NCBI GenBank assembly: GCA_049297395.1
Contig: JBAQUG010000376.1
Span: 1-13,777, forward strand
Length of the DNA stretch: 13,777 bases
Reading direction: 5' to 3'
Origin: GWF2-50-93 sp049297395
GTDB taxonomy: Bacteria > Verrucomicrobiota > Lentisphaeria > Victivallales > GWF2-50-93
Numbering within the stretch: position 1 is the first letter of the stretch; each line of letters starts with the position of its first letter. Shown here piece by piece: positions 7,315-13,777 of this stretch. Made by a program: the position numbers and the translations under genes. Below the pieces are notes generated by a model, which saw only the letters and a program-made list of their open reading frames with translations, made no database searches and was not told where the DNA came from.

Positions 7315-9570
7315 ATGCAGAAGCCATTTTACATCGACGATACAGAGATCCTGCGGGAGAAGCTTTCCCGTGCGAAACGCGAAGGGACATTGATGGGGCG
7401 CGTGTGGGATTCGGTGATCCGCCGTTCACGCAATGCGCCGGAACAGTTCCCGTGGTTCACGCCCTTTGTCGCGCTCATCACCGAGGATGCGAAGGACATT
7501 GAAAACGCGAAGAATGCAATCCGCAACTATGTTGCCACGCTGGATCCGCAGACTTTCGGAATGGGCCTCCAGTTCCATTTCTGGTGCTTTGCGTTCCCGC
7601 ATGCACGCTGGTCCCTTTACTTCCACTGGCTCTCCGTAATGGGAGCCTGGGACGAAGCCGAGGGAAAAAAGCTGAGGGAGGAGCTCCTCACGTTCCAGTA
7701 TGTCAATTTCTTCTACGGCATGCGCACAAAGCCCGAGCCGGAATGCGTCGACAACCAGACGATGTCCCTCTGCTTCAGCAACGCGCTTCTCGGACACCTG
7801 TTCAGCGAAAGCGCGATGGCAAGACGCATGTACGCCGACGGCATCCGCCGCCTCCCCTCACTGATCGGAGGCATCCCCCCTTCCGGTTATTCAGGCGAAG
7901 GCAGCACCTACATGGACTGCGTAGTAGGACCGTCCATACCTTTCATCGTCGAGCTGCTGGAAAGAAGCGGCGGCGGGAAATGTTTCGACAAACCGTTCCC
8001 TCCCAAGGGCGGCAGCGCTGAAAAGGTCTGCAGGATGATCGCCCGCGAATGGATGCCGAACGGACTTCTGCTTCCATGGGACCACTACGGCTACACGCTT
8101 CCAGTACGTTCATGCATCGCCTATGCCGCGCACCGCAGCAGGAATCCGTTCTACGGAGAACTTCTGGAACACCAGGCAAACTGGTCATACGACCAGTCAA
8201 TCGGCTGGGGATACGACGATCTGGTCTGGTCCCTGATCTGGTGGCCGGAGTCACAAAAAAAGAAACTTGCCCCCTTCACCTCATGGAGTGAACCTGAAGT
8301 GGGGGCGGCGCTGGTGTCCGACGATTCACAGCTCTATCTGATGCAGATGTGGGACGAGTCCACTCCGGTCCACCCTACCCGCGCACATGTCAATCCCAAT
8401 TCGCTTATTCTCTCCGCATACGGAAGTCCGCTGACCATCGACGGAGTCCCCGACAAGAAATGCACCGCCTTCAACTTTGAGGACACATGGAGGGAGGTCG
8501 GCTTTATGGACATAGGCACGACCAGGAAATTCAACTTCGGCTCCGGATGCGGTGGAGCACATTCCGTCATTCTCGTGGATCAGTGGGAGGGAATGCGCGC
8601 CTCCACCGAATACAAGCAGGCGGAAATGGTTGATTTCTCCGAAAAGGAAAAATCCATCACTGCCGATGTCACGCCGGTATACAAGGAGAAGTTCTCCGAT
8701 GCCAGGACAGTCCGGCGCCGTTCACGGCTCTGCTGCGAACGGTTCTGGCTGATAGAGGATCTGGCAGTATTCGGCAAGGAACACAATGTCACCTCAAGAT
8801 TCTTCCTGCGCCCCAATATTATTGAATCAAAACGCGGAATCAAGATCGAAACCGCGGAAGGAGTGCGCCTTTCGCTGATCCCCCTTCTCGGGCCTGACAA
8901 GATGACATCCGCTGTCATCAAGGGGTATCCCGACGGGCTTGACGGGGAATCCATCATGGTCGACTTCAAGCAGAAGGGAAAGGAATGCCGCTGGCTCTGG
9001 CTTGCATGGCCGGAATCCACGCGCCACATTGACGCAGATGTCAGCGACAACTGGGAGGCGGTCCCTGATGCCGGAGGCAGTTTTGATCTCGATGCTGCGG
9101 TAAGACAGCTTGGCGCGAAACCGATAAGCATCCCTCTCACGCTGCCGCCGTACCTGCAGAGCGATCTGCCAGTGGTCCGCCGCTGGTGGTTCAGACGAGA
9201 TGTCAATATTCCATCAGGCACAAGCTGGCTCCGCCTGCCGAAGCAGATGCTGAACCTGCGTGCGTGGATCAACGGAATGGAAATCGATATCAGCAGCCAC
9301 AAGATACTTATGAACCTGATGGAACCTGAGATCGCAATCCCGAAAAAGCTCCAGGGGAAGAAGGCTGAAGTCATCCTGTGCTGCGACACAGGATACAGCC
9401 AGTATGCATCCGATGGAAACGGTGGTGGGGGGTTCTATGGGAAACCATTGATCCTCATAGACAAACCGGTGGCTGGCATCGAATATGCTGAATATAAAAA
9501 CGGAGCCGTAAGCATCCGCGCTGACGGCGAGGAATTTAAAATTGAACATGACATGATGGAGACAATATGA
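7315..9570 (+). CDS. Heparinase II/III-like protein (polysaccharide lyase fold)
   Basis: The protein has the two-part layout of heparinase II/III relatives (PL12/15/17/21 and similar). An α-helical toroid covers roughly residues 1-310, with GYSGEGSTYMD including Glu195 and Tyr199. A β-sheet domain follows, with the hallmark HVNPNSLILSAYGSPLTIDG (His358 to Asp376). A further β-rich part at ~610-751 contains LNLRAWINGMEIDI, which looks like a jelly roll. Such enzymes cleave uronic-acid polysaccharides by β-elimination, but the substrate cannot be read here. The position that is usually Asp after the His of HxD is Asn360. There is no signal peptide, so a cytoplasmic location is inferred. The start at 7315 is supported by AAGGAG four bases upstream. 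The last codons overlap the next gene (ATGA). Confidence 0.8.
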   Translation: MQKPFYIDDTEILREKLSRAKREGTLMGRVWDSVIRRSRNAPEQFPWFTPFVALITEDAKDIENAKNAIRNYVATLDPQTFGMGLQFHFWCFAFPHARWSLYFHWLSVMGAWDEAEGKKLREELLTFQYVNFFYGMRTKPEPECVDNQTMSLCFSNALLGHLFSESAMARRMYADGIRRLPSLIGGIPPSGYSGEGSTYMDCVVGPSIPFIVELLERSGGGKCFDKPFPPKGGSAEKVCRMIAREWMPNGLLLPWDHYGYTLPVRSCIAYAAHRSRNPFYGELLEHQANWSYDQSIGWGYDDLVWSLIWWPESQKKKLAPFTSWSEPEVGAALVSDDSQLYLMQMWDESTPVHPTRAHVNPNSLILSAYGSPLTIDGVPDKKCTAFNFEDTWREVGFMDIGTTRKFNFGSGCGGAHSVILVDQWEGMRASTEYKQAEMVDFSEKEKSITADVTPVYKEKFSDARTVRRRSRLCCERFWLIEDLAVFGKEHNVTSRFFLRPNIIESKRGIKIETAEGVRLSLIPLLGPDKMTSAVIKGYPDGLDGESIMVDFKQKGKECRWLWLAWPESTRHIDADVSDNWEAVPDAGGSFDLDAAVRQLGAKPISIPLTLPPYLQSDLPVVRRWWFRRDVNIPSGTSWLRLPKQMLNLRAWINGMEIDISSHKILMNLMEPEIAIPKKLQGKKAEVILCCDTGYSQYASDGNGGGGFYGKPLILIDKPVAGIEYAEYKNGAVSIRADGEEFKIEHDMMETI

Positions 9571-10157
9571 TGAACTCGACATTCGACAAGATGGAGTTCT
9601 GCGTAGAGCATTCAAACAGCCATGATGACAGGTCTTTCGACAAGACAATCACATGTCTCGGAGATCATAACTGGCGTGTCAGATATGCCGCTGCCATAGC
9701 GCTCGGTGACCGTAAGGATCCCAAGGCCGTTGACGCCTTGATCCGAACTTTGAAAAAGGAGAGCCAGGAGCCCCTCTTCTCACAGCCCGCGCTGGAAGGC
9801 GGAGCTCATGCCGGCTCAAACATCCCGTTCTCCGTCATATTTCCAGAAGGTACGACAGAGGGGACAAAGGAGGCCTGGCGCCGGCGCGGACGCCTGATCC
9901 AGGCGATCTGCCTTGCACTGGGAAACATCGGGGCCTCTTCTCCGGCTGCCCTCGAAATGCTGCACTTCTACGCAGCCGACCAGAAATGCGATTACAGCGT
10001 CAGGGCCGCCGCATGCAAGGCGCTCGGACAGATCGCATCTCCGGAAAGCCTGCCAGTCCTGCAGAAGGCGGTAGGCGACGAGGAATGGTGCACCAGCTGC
10101 GAGGCGAAGAAGGCGGTGGAGAGTATCAATTCAATTCATCCTCGAATACTGCTTTGA
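9567..10157 (+). CDS. HEAT-repeat protein (PBS-lyase-like repeats)
   Basis: This 196-residue protein is built from HEAT-like helical pairs. The clearest are residues ~25-62 (NWRVRYAAAIALGDRKDPKA), ~105-135 (RLIQAICLALGNIG) and ~141-188 (DYSVRAAACKALGQIASPES, then a further degenerate pair). A loop-rich insert at ~68-104 separates the first two. HEAT repeats usually serve as protein-binding scaffolds; the PBS-lyase-like subgroup is named after phycobilin lyases, but nothing here points to a pigment. The start codon overlaps the stop of the heparinase-like gene (ATGA), with GGAG at 9558-9561, so translation is probably coupled. The tail overlaps the convergent regulator gene by 32 bp. The role in the locus is unknown; a partner or chaperone of the preceding protein is a guess. 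Confidence 0.82.
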   Translation: MMNSTFDKMEFCVEHSNSHDDRSFDKTITCLGDHNWRVRYAAAIALGDRKDPKAVDALIRTLKKESQEPLFSQPALEGGAHAGSNIPFSVIFPEGTTEGTKEAWRRRGRLIQAICLALGNIGASSPAALEMLHFYAADQKCDYSVRAAACKALGQIASPESLPVLQKAVGDEEWCTSCEAKKAVESINSIHPRILL

Positions 10158-11247
10158 CTTTAGCCTTAGCGGGCGGAGCGCCTTCCTTCATGGCACGCAG
10201 GAAACGAAGAGCCTGATCGAGAAACTCTCTGGCGTCATATCCAAGACGGACAAGCGGCACTGAGCTAGGAGGAATACAGGGGAAGTTGCAATGCGCTATT
10301 ACATCCAGTTCCTGCGGGAACTTGACACCTGACCCGGCAATGCCCTTTGTAACAGATTCAACGATGTTGTCATCGGTAATGACTAGCCCGTCCGGACGAT
10401 TATCCCTGCTTCCGTGGAACATCAATCTTGCAAGATTGCATCCTGGAAGAGTCTCGCCAGGGTTTATCCCCTGGATCCAGTGGGGGCCGGACACAAAGCC
10501 ATTTTCCGACAATTTATCCAGCCAGTTCAAATTGGATATCCCGGAATGTCCGATAACTGCTATACGTCTCCTCCCCCTGGACTTCATGCAGCCAAGCGCT
10601 TTCTCCTGGAAGCTGATACCGTCTGCGGCAAGCTGGGATAATTCCGGATAGGATCCCGGAGACATTATGCCACAACGTGGAATTCCTTTCTCCGTCATGA
10701 TCGGAGTATCCTGCACCAGGAATGGAGGTGACGTAAAGAAAATACCCATCAATCGCTTCCTGAGAATGTCATTTATAAGCCCGACTTGCTCTGGATTATC
10801 CGTCCATCCATTGTATTTGATGTTGAAGCGCTGGATAATTTTGAGTCCATCCCTGCGTTCTAACTTTGCCACATTGGAAAGCGCCTGCCAGAAACGGCTG
10901 CTTTTGGCTTCCTCAGGAAACACCAGTGCCACGTTGACCAGGTGCGGCGGCGTCTTCACAACGTAGGTTCCATTGCGTCCATCGGACCTTAGGAATCCAT
11001 CCTCCTCGAACTGGCTGATGATATTCTGGATGGTGATTGGGCTTGCACCGTATCTGGCGCACAGCTGGCGCCGCGTAGGAACCCGCATATCAGGCGCCCA
11101 TTTCCCGCTGATGATATTCTTCTTCAGCTCTGCGGCTATCTCCTGGAACCTGTCGTCGGAACGCCCTCTTTTCGCGCGCGCCGGAGCATGTCCCCCAGGC
11201 TGAACAGCATATGGACTTGTGTTTTTTCTCATCGGAGCTTGACGCAT
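10126..11247 (-). CDS. GntR-family transcriptional regulator with LacI-type sensor domain
   Basis: A GntR winged helix-turn-helix covers roughly residues 33-98 from this start (RVPTRRQLCARYGASPITIQ, then EEDGFLRSDGRNGTYVV). It is followed from ~104 by a periplasmic-binding-protein/LacI-like sensor (VNVALVFPEE, then GRRRIAVIGHSG and RPDGLVITDD). This AraR-like arrangement typically makes sugar-responsive repressors. I chose ATG 11247 because GAGGA (11253-11257) lies five bases before it. ATG 11262 would add five residues but has no ribosome site. The gene converges on the glycan cluster and overlaps the HEAT gene tail-to-tail. An inverted repeat (11282-11295) between its promoter and start suggests autoregulation, and a similar palindrome upstream of GH35 suggests control of that gene. 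The effector is unknown. Confidence 0.9.
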   Translation of the reverse strand: MRQAPMRKNTSPYAVQPGGHAPARAKRGRSDDRFQEIAAELKKNIISGKWAPDMRVPTRRQLCARYGASPITIQNIISQFEEDGFLRSDGRNGTYVVKTPPHLVNVALVFPEEAKSSRFWQALSNVAKLERRDGLKIIQRFNIKYNGWTDNPEQVGLINDILRKRLMGIFFTSPPFLVQDTPIMTEKGIPRCGIMSPGSYPELSQLAADGISFQEKALGCMKSRGRRRIAVIGHSGISNLNWLDKLSENGFVSGPHWIQGINPGETLPGCNLARLMFHGSRDNRPDGLVITDDNIVESVTKGIAGSGVKFPQELDVIAHCNFPCIPPSSVPLVRLGYDAREFLDQALRFLRAMKEGAPPAKAKVKAVFEDELN

Positions 11248-11281
11248 AAGATTCCTCGCCATTTAAAATAAAAAAGTACAA

Positions 11282-11295
11282 AACAATCTATTGTT
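11282..11295. promoter_or_regulatory. Candidate operator of the GntR/LacI-type regulator
   Basis: AACAAT-CT-ATTGTT is an inverted repeat with 6-bp arms, located 35 bp before the regulator start and about 20 bp downstream of its putative -10 box. That is a position where a bound repressor would block transcription. The arms are identical to those of the palindrome at 357-372, though there the spacer is zero. Confidence 0.4.
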
Positions 11296-11314
11296 ACTGC
11301 ATTGCCTGTTATTA

Positions 11315-11343
11315 AGAATATCATAACACATGGCATATTTCAA
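11315..11343 (-). promoter_or_regulatory. Candidate σ70-type promoter for the regulator gene
   Basis: On the minus strand TTGAAA (11338-11343) and TATTCT (11315-11320) are separated by exactly 17 bp, matching the TTGACA/TATAAT consensus at 5/6 and 4/6. The predicted start of transcription, near 11308, leaves a leader of about 60 nt containing the AACAAT/ATTGTT inverted repeat. Confidence 0.45.
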
Positions 11344-11360
11344 TACATGTGGCATATTTC
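11331..11360. repeat. Tandem 11-bp direct repeat in the divergent promoter region
   Basis: TGGCATATTTC occurs at 11331-11341 and again at 11350-11360, a 19-bp period, close to two helical turns. The first copy overlaps the regulator's -35 box, and the second ends seven bases before the -35 box of the DUF4019 gene. Two equally faced protein sites for an activator or repressor are plausible. Confidence 0.5.
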
Positions 11361-11367
11361 GGCATTA

Positions 11368-11396
11368 TTGACGTAATTCCCGGTGCGTAATAGAAT
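11368..11396 (+). promoter_or_regulatory. Candidate σ70-type promoter for the DUF4019 gene
   Basis: TTGACG (11368-11373) and TAGAAT (11391-11396) are separated by 17 bp, and each matches consensus at 5/6. Transcription would start near 11403, followed by the ribosome site GGAGG at 11418-11422. Confidence 0.6.
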
Positions 11397-11426
11397 CAAT
11401 AATAATTAATCCAAGAAGGAGGATTT

Positions 11427-11843
11427 ATGAAAAAGCTGATTGCCGCCGCAATACTTGCCTGCATGTTCGGAGCATCCAGCCTCTTTGCCGCAGATGACAA
11501 GGAAACCAAGGCCGTTGAAAGCGCAAAAGCCTGGCTCACTCTTATAGACACGGAGAAATATGCGGAAAGCTGGGATGCCGCAGCAGCGTATTTCAAGAAT
11601 GCCGTCACCAAGGAAAAATGGCAGGAAGCTGTCTCTCCTATAAGGAAACCACTGGGAAAACTTGTCTCCCGTGAAGTTTCCTCGAAGGACTACAAGACCG
11701 AACTCCCCGGCGCACCCGACGGTGAATATTATGTCCTCCAGTTCGAGACATCCTTTGAAAACAAGAAGTCGTCCGTCGAGACCATCACCATGATGCTGGA
11801 GAAAGACGGCATCTGGAAGGCCGCGGGATACTTCATAAAGTAA
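11427..11843 (+). CDS. Small exported DUF4019-family protein
   Basis: The 138-residue product has a clear signal peptide: MKK, a hydrophobic core, and a likely cleavage at SLFA/ADDKE. The mature part shows the features I associate with DUF4019: AKAWLTLIDTEKYAESWDAA, KWQEAVSPIRKPLGKLVSRE, LPGAPDGEYYVLQFETSF and a terminal GIWKAAGYFIK. The family has no assigned function, and its members are small secreted or periplasmic proteins with an α+β fold. GGAGG four bases before ATG and a good upstream promoter imply solid expression. It stands alone between divergent and convergent neighbours and ends in its own terminator, so it is probably monocistronic. A link to the glycan locus is not evident beyond the shared promoter region. 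Confidence 0.85.
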   Translation: MKKLIAAAILACMFGASSLFAADDKETKAVESAKAWLTLIDTEKYAESWDAAAAYFKNAVTKEKWQEAVSPIRKPLGKLVSREVSSKDYKTELPGAPDGEYYVLQFETSFENKKSSVETITMMLEKDGIWKAAGYFIK

Positions 11844-11848
11844 AAATA

Positions 11849-11881
11849 AAGCGGCGCATTTTACTGCGCCGCTTTTCTTAT
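11849..11881. terminator. Rho-independent terminator, probably bidirectional
   Basis: AAGCGGCGCA (11849-11858) pairs with TGCGCCGCTT (11865-11874) over 10 bp with a 6-base loop and runs into TTTTCTTAT on +, right after the DUF4019 stop. On the minus strand the same stem is followed by TTTATTTTTACTTT, so it can also end the PFOR transcript arriving from the right. Confidence 0.85.
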
Positions 11882-11889
11882 CACAGTTT

Positions 11890-11912
11890 AATTTTCCACG
11901 CGGTGGAAAATT
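11890..11912. terminator. Hairpin at the 3' end of the PFOR gene
   Basis: AATTTTCCAC-GCG-GTGGAAAATT is a perfect 10-bp stem with a 3-base loop that overlaps the PFOR stop codon (11911-11913). No T-run follows on the minus strand, so on its own it is more likely a 3'-end stabiliser or an auxiliary stem for the stronger terminator 16 bp further on. Confidence 0.45.
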
Positions 11913-13777
11913 ACATCACTTCCCCGAGTTTCTTGTAGAAGCTCATGCGCCTCTTGGCGTCTGTCTCGGCCAGCTGGAAGATGGCTTCGGCTTCGGCCGG
12001 AGCGGTCTTGAGCAGGGCCTTGTAACGGCCTTCACCCCTGATGAACTCCTGATAGCTCGCCGTGGCCTCCTTGGTCTCCCATACAAACGGGCTCTTGCCT
12101 TCGTTCACAAGGGCGGGATTGTAGCGGTACAGCGGCCAGTAGCCGGCTTCAACGGCACGTTTTTCCTCAGTCTGCGACTTCATCATGTCAAATCCGTGGG
12201 CTATGCATGTCGAGTACGCGAGAATGATTGAAGGACCGTTGTACGCTTCAGCTTCCTGGAAGGCCTTCAGGGCCTGAGGACGGTTTGCGCCCATCGCAAT
12301 CGATGCGACATAGACGTAGCCGTAGCTCATGCACATGAATCCGAGGTTCTTCTTCGTCAGGCGCATTCCGGCGTTTGCGAACTTCGCGACTGCGCCGATA
12401 GGCGTCGACTTGGAGGCCTGTCCGCCGGTGTTGGAGTATACTTCAGTGTCGAGGACGAGAATGTTGACATTCCTGTTCTGTGCGACTACGTGGTCGAGTC
12501 CGCCGAATCCGATGTCATACGCCCATCCGTCTCCACCGAGGATCCAGACGCTCTTGTCTACGAAGTAGTCCTGGAGCTCCTGTATCTTCCTTGTCATGTC
12601 CCTGGCTGCGCCGGAGGCCTGCTTGAGGGCTGCGGGAATCGCCTTCTTCACATCGTCCTGTGCGGCAATCGCAGCAGGTTTCCTGATATCCCAGACAGCG
12701 AGTGATTTCTCAAGGGCCGACTTGAGTTCGGAGGTCGTGCCAATCTTGAGGAGATTCTCGACGTTCATCTTGAGCATGGCGCGGTTGCTGTCAACGGCCA
12801 AGCGCATTCCGTATCCGTATTCCGCATTGTCCTCGAACAGGGAGTTGCCCCAGGCGGGACCGCGTCCTTCCTTGGTCTTGCAGTATGGGACGGTCGGGAA
12901 TGTTCCGCCATAGATCGAAGAGCATCCTGTGGCATTGGCCACAACCATGTTTTCGCCGAAGAGCTGGGTGAGCATCTTAACATAGGGAGTCTCGCCGCAG
13001 CCTGCGCATGCGCCGGAGAACTCGAAGAGGGGCTTCTTGAACATAGCTCCCTTGACAGTGTCTTCGCCTGCGCCGTCGAGAACATTCTCAGGAAGCGCGT
13101 CGAAGAACTTGTAGTTCGCCACTTCACCCTTCTCATGTTCCGCCTCGAGGGTCGAAAACGCTAGTGCCTTGTTCTTGGCGGGGCATGTCTCCACGCAGAC
13201 GCCGCAGCCTGTGCAGTCATCTACAAAGAGCTGGATCTTATAGTCGAGGTTCTTGTCGTTCTTGGTCTTCGACTTGACGGTGTTGAATGAAGCAGGCTTG
13301 CCCGCGAGGCTCGCAGCGTCCATCTGCTTGGCGCGCACTACGGCGTGGGGGCATGCCATCACACACATATTGCACTGGATGCAGTTTTCCGGGATCCATT
13401 TCGGGACACGCGGCGCGATACAGCGTTTCTCGAGGGCGGCAGTGCCGGTCGGAATGACGCCGTCGAACGACATCTTCGAAACCGGAACATCGTCCCCCTT
13501 GAGATGCATGAGAGGCTTGATGATGTCCTTTGCGAATGCCGGAGCATCGTCGGCGATGAGTTTTGCAGGCTTGAAGGATGCGGTGATCGCCGCTGGCACT
13601 TTCACTTCCTCCAGGGCCGCAGTGGTCGCATCGACGCATTCCCAGTTCTTCTTGACGACATCCTCGCCTTTCCTGCCATAGGCCTTCTTGATCGAGATCT
13701 TGATCAGGTCGATCGCCTTGTCCTTCGGAAGGACTCCGGAAATTGCGAAGAACGCAGTCATCATGACAGTATTGATC
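11911..13777 (-). CDS. nifJ: Pyruvate:ferredoxin (flavodoxin) oxidoreductase, C-terminal half, 5' end outside window
   Basis: This enzyme converts pyruvate and CoA to acetyl-CoA and CO2 with reduction of ferredoxin, in the cytoplasm. The frame is open through the right edge (reading INTVMMTAFF), so it is cut. About 620 of the usual ~1180 residues are visible. Counting from the first in-window Met (13764): end of the γ-like domain (INTVMMTAFFAISGVLP, AYGRKG), the EKR block (TAALEKR, 108-114), two [4Fe-4S] motifs (Cys128/131/134/138 and Cys184/187/190/194), then the TPP-binding domain with GACAGCGETP, NATGCSS and GGDGWAYDIG...SNTGGQ. The proximal-cluster cysteines 253, 256, 281 and 520 (AYSTCIAHG) are all present, so the visible part looks functional. 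Single-chain fusion is characteristic of anaerobic bacteria. It points to fermentative metabolism and is convergent with the DUF4019 gene. Confidence 0.96.
   Translation of the reverse strand, partial: INTVMMTAFFAISGVLPKDKAIDLIKISIKKAYGRKGEDVVKKNWECVDATTAALEEVKVPAAITASFKPAKLIADDAPAFAKDIIKPLMHLKGDDVPVSKMSFDGVIPTGTAALEKRCIAPRVPKWIPENCIQCNMCVMACPHAVVRAKQMDAASLAGKPASFNTVKSKTKNDKNLDYKIQLFVDDCTGCGVCVETCPAKNKALAFSTLEAEHEKGEVANYKFFDALPENVLDGAGEDTVKGAMFKKPLFEFSGACAGCGETPYVKMLTQLFGENMVVANATGCSSIYGGTFPTVPYCKTKEGRGPAWGNSLFEDNAEYGYGMRLAVDSNRAMLKMNVENLLKIGTTSELKSALEKSLAVWDIRKPAAIAAQDDVKKAIPAALKQASGAARDMTRKIQELQDYFVDKSVWILGGDGWAYDIGFGGLDHVVAQNRNVNILVLDTEVYSNTGGQASKSTPIGAVAKFANAGMRLTKKNLGFMCMSYGYVYVASIAMGANRPQALKAFQEAEAYNGPSIILAYSTCIAHGFDMMKSQTEEKRAVEAGYWPLYRYNPALVNEGKSPFVWETKEATASYQEFIRGEGRYKALLKTAPAEAEAIFQLAETDAKRRMSFYKKLGEVM

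Noticed and set aside
8580..9389. 269-codon frame on - opposite the heparinase-like gene
   Set aside because: It lies wholly antisense to a well-supported gene. The Ser/Arg-rich peptide is typical of antisense translation of GC-rich codons, and there is no ribosome site or motif.
11248..11262. Upstream start codon for the regulator at 11262
   Set aside because: It has no ribosome-binding sequence (only A/T runs precede it), whereas ATG 11247 has GAGGA at the right distance.
11331..11360. CRISPR-like repeat
   Set aside because: There are only two 11-bp units with an 8-bp gap, too short and too few for a CRISPR array.

Overview
The window reads as a chromosomal piece of an anaerobic, glycan-degrading bacterium. 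The gene mix resembles Lentisphaerota/Victivallales or a neighbouring PVC lineage: GH35, a heparinase II/III-like enzyme, a CBM9-like/β-propeller secreted protein, a HEAT-repeat protein, a GntR-LacI hybrid regulator, a single-chain pyruvate:ferredoxin oxidoreductase, and hairpin-rich intergenic repeats. This placement is inferred from gene content; no rRNA or other phylogenetic marker is present. Genes are moderately GC-rich, while the first ~480 bases and the 11.26-11.43 kb spacer are AT-rich.

Layout. Bases 1-481 hold a short reading frame open at the left edge, a cloverleaf-like repeat (222-307) and a perfect 16-bp palindrome (357-372) upstream of the first full gene. A same-strand cluster follows on +: a GH35 β-galactosidase-type enzyme (482-2611), the decayed remnant of a secreted SGNH/GDSL hydrolase (2715-3198), a 1331-residue exported protein with two CBM9-like ends, a FlgD-like module and a β-propeller (3233-7228), a heparinase II/III-like protein (7315-9570) and a HEAT-repeat protein coupled to it by an ATGA overlap (9567-10157). 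Two of the spacers carry further hairpin repeats. Facing the cluster, and overlapping its last gene tail-to-tail by 32 bp, is a GntR/LacI-type regulator on - (10126-11247). A 180-bp divergent promoter region separates it from a small exported DUF4019 protein (11427-11843), which ends in a strong terminator that probably works in both directions. The right end is the C-terminal half of PFOR (NifJ) on -, cut by the window edge.

How the genes may work together. The first five + genes plus the regulator look like a carbohydrate-utilisation locus without SusC/D. The large exported protein would bind glycan at the surface. GH35 and the heparinase-like protein lack visible signal peptides and would act on imported oligosaccharides. 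The regulator would sense a sugar with its periplasmic-binding-protein-like domain. An inverted repeat with AACAAT/ATTGTT arms occurs both upstream of GH35 and between the regulator's promoter and its start codon, so the regulator may control both. PFOR is central fermentative metabolism and probably unrelated to the locus.

The points most worth a second look are the truncated hydrolase that keeps its catalytic Asp-x-x-His tail in another frame, an eight-codon in-frame insertion of a CCCTTCG...CTCAGG-type dispersed repeat in the large exported protein, the three-arm intergenic repeats, the shared operator candidates, and the lyase/HEAT pairing.
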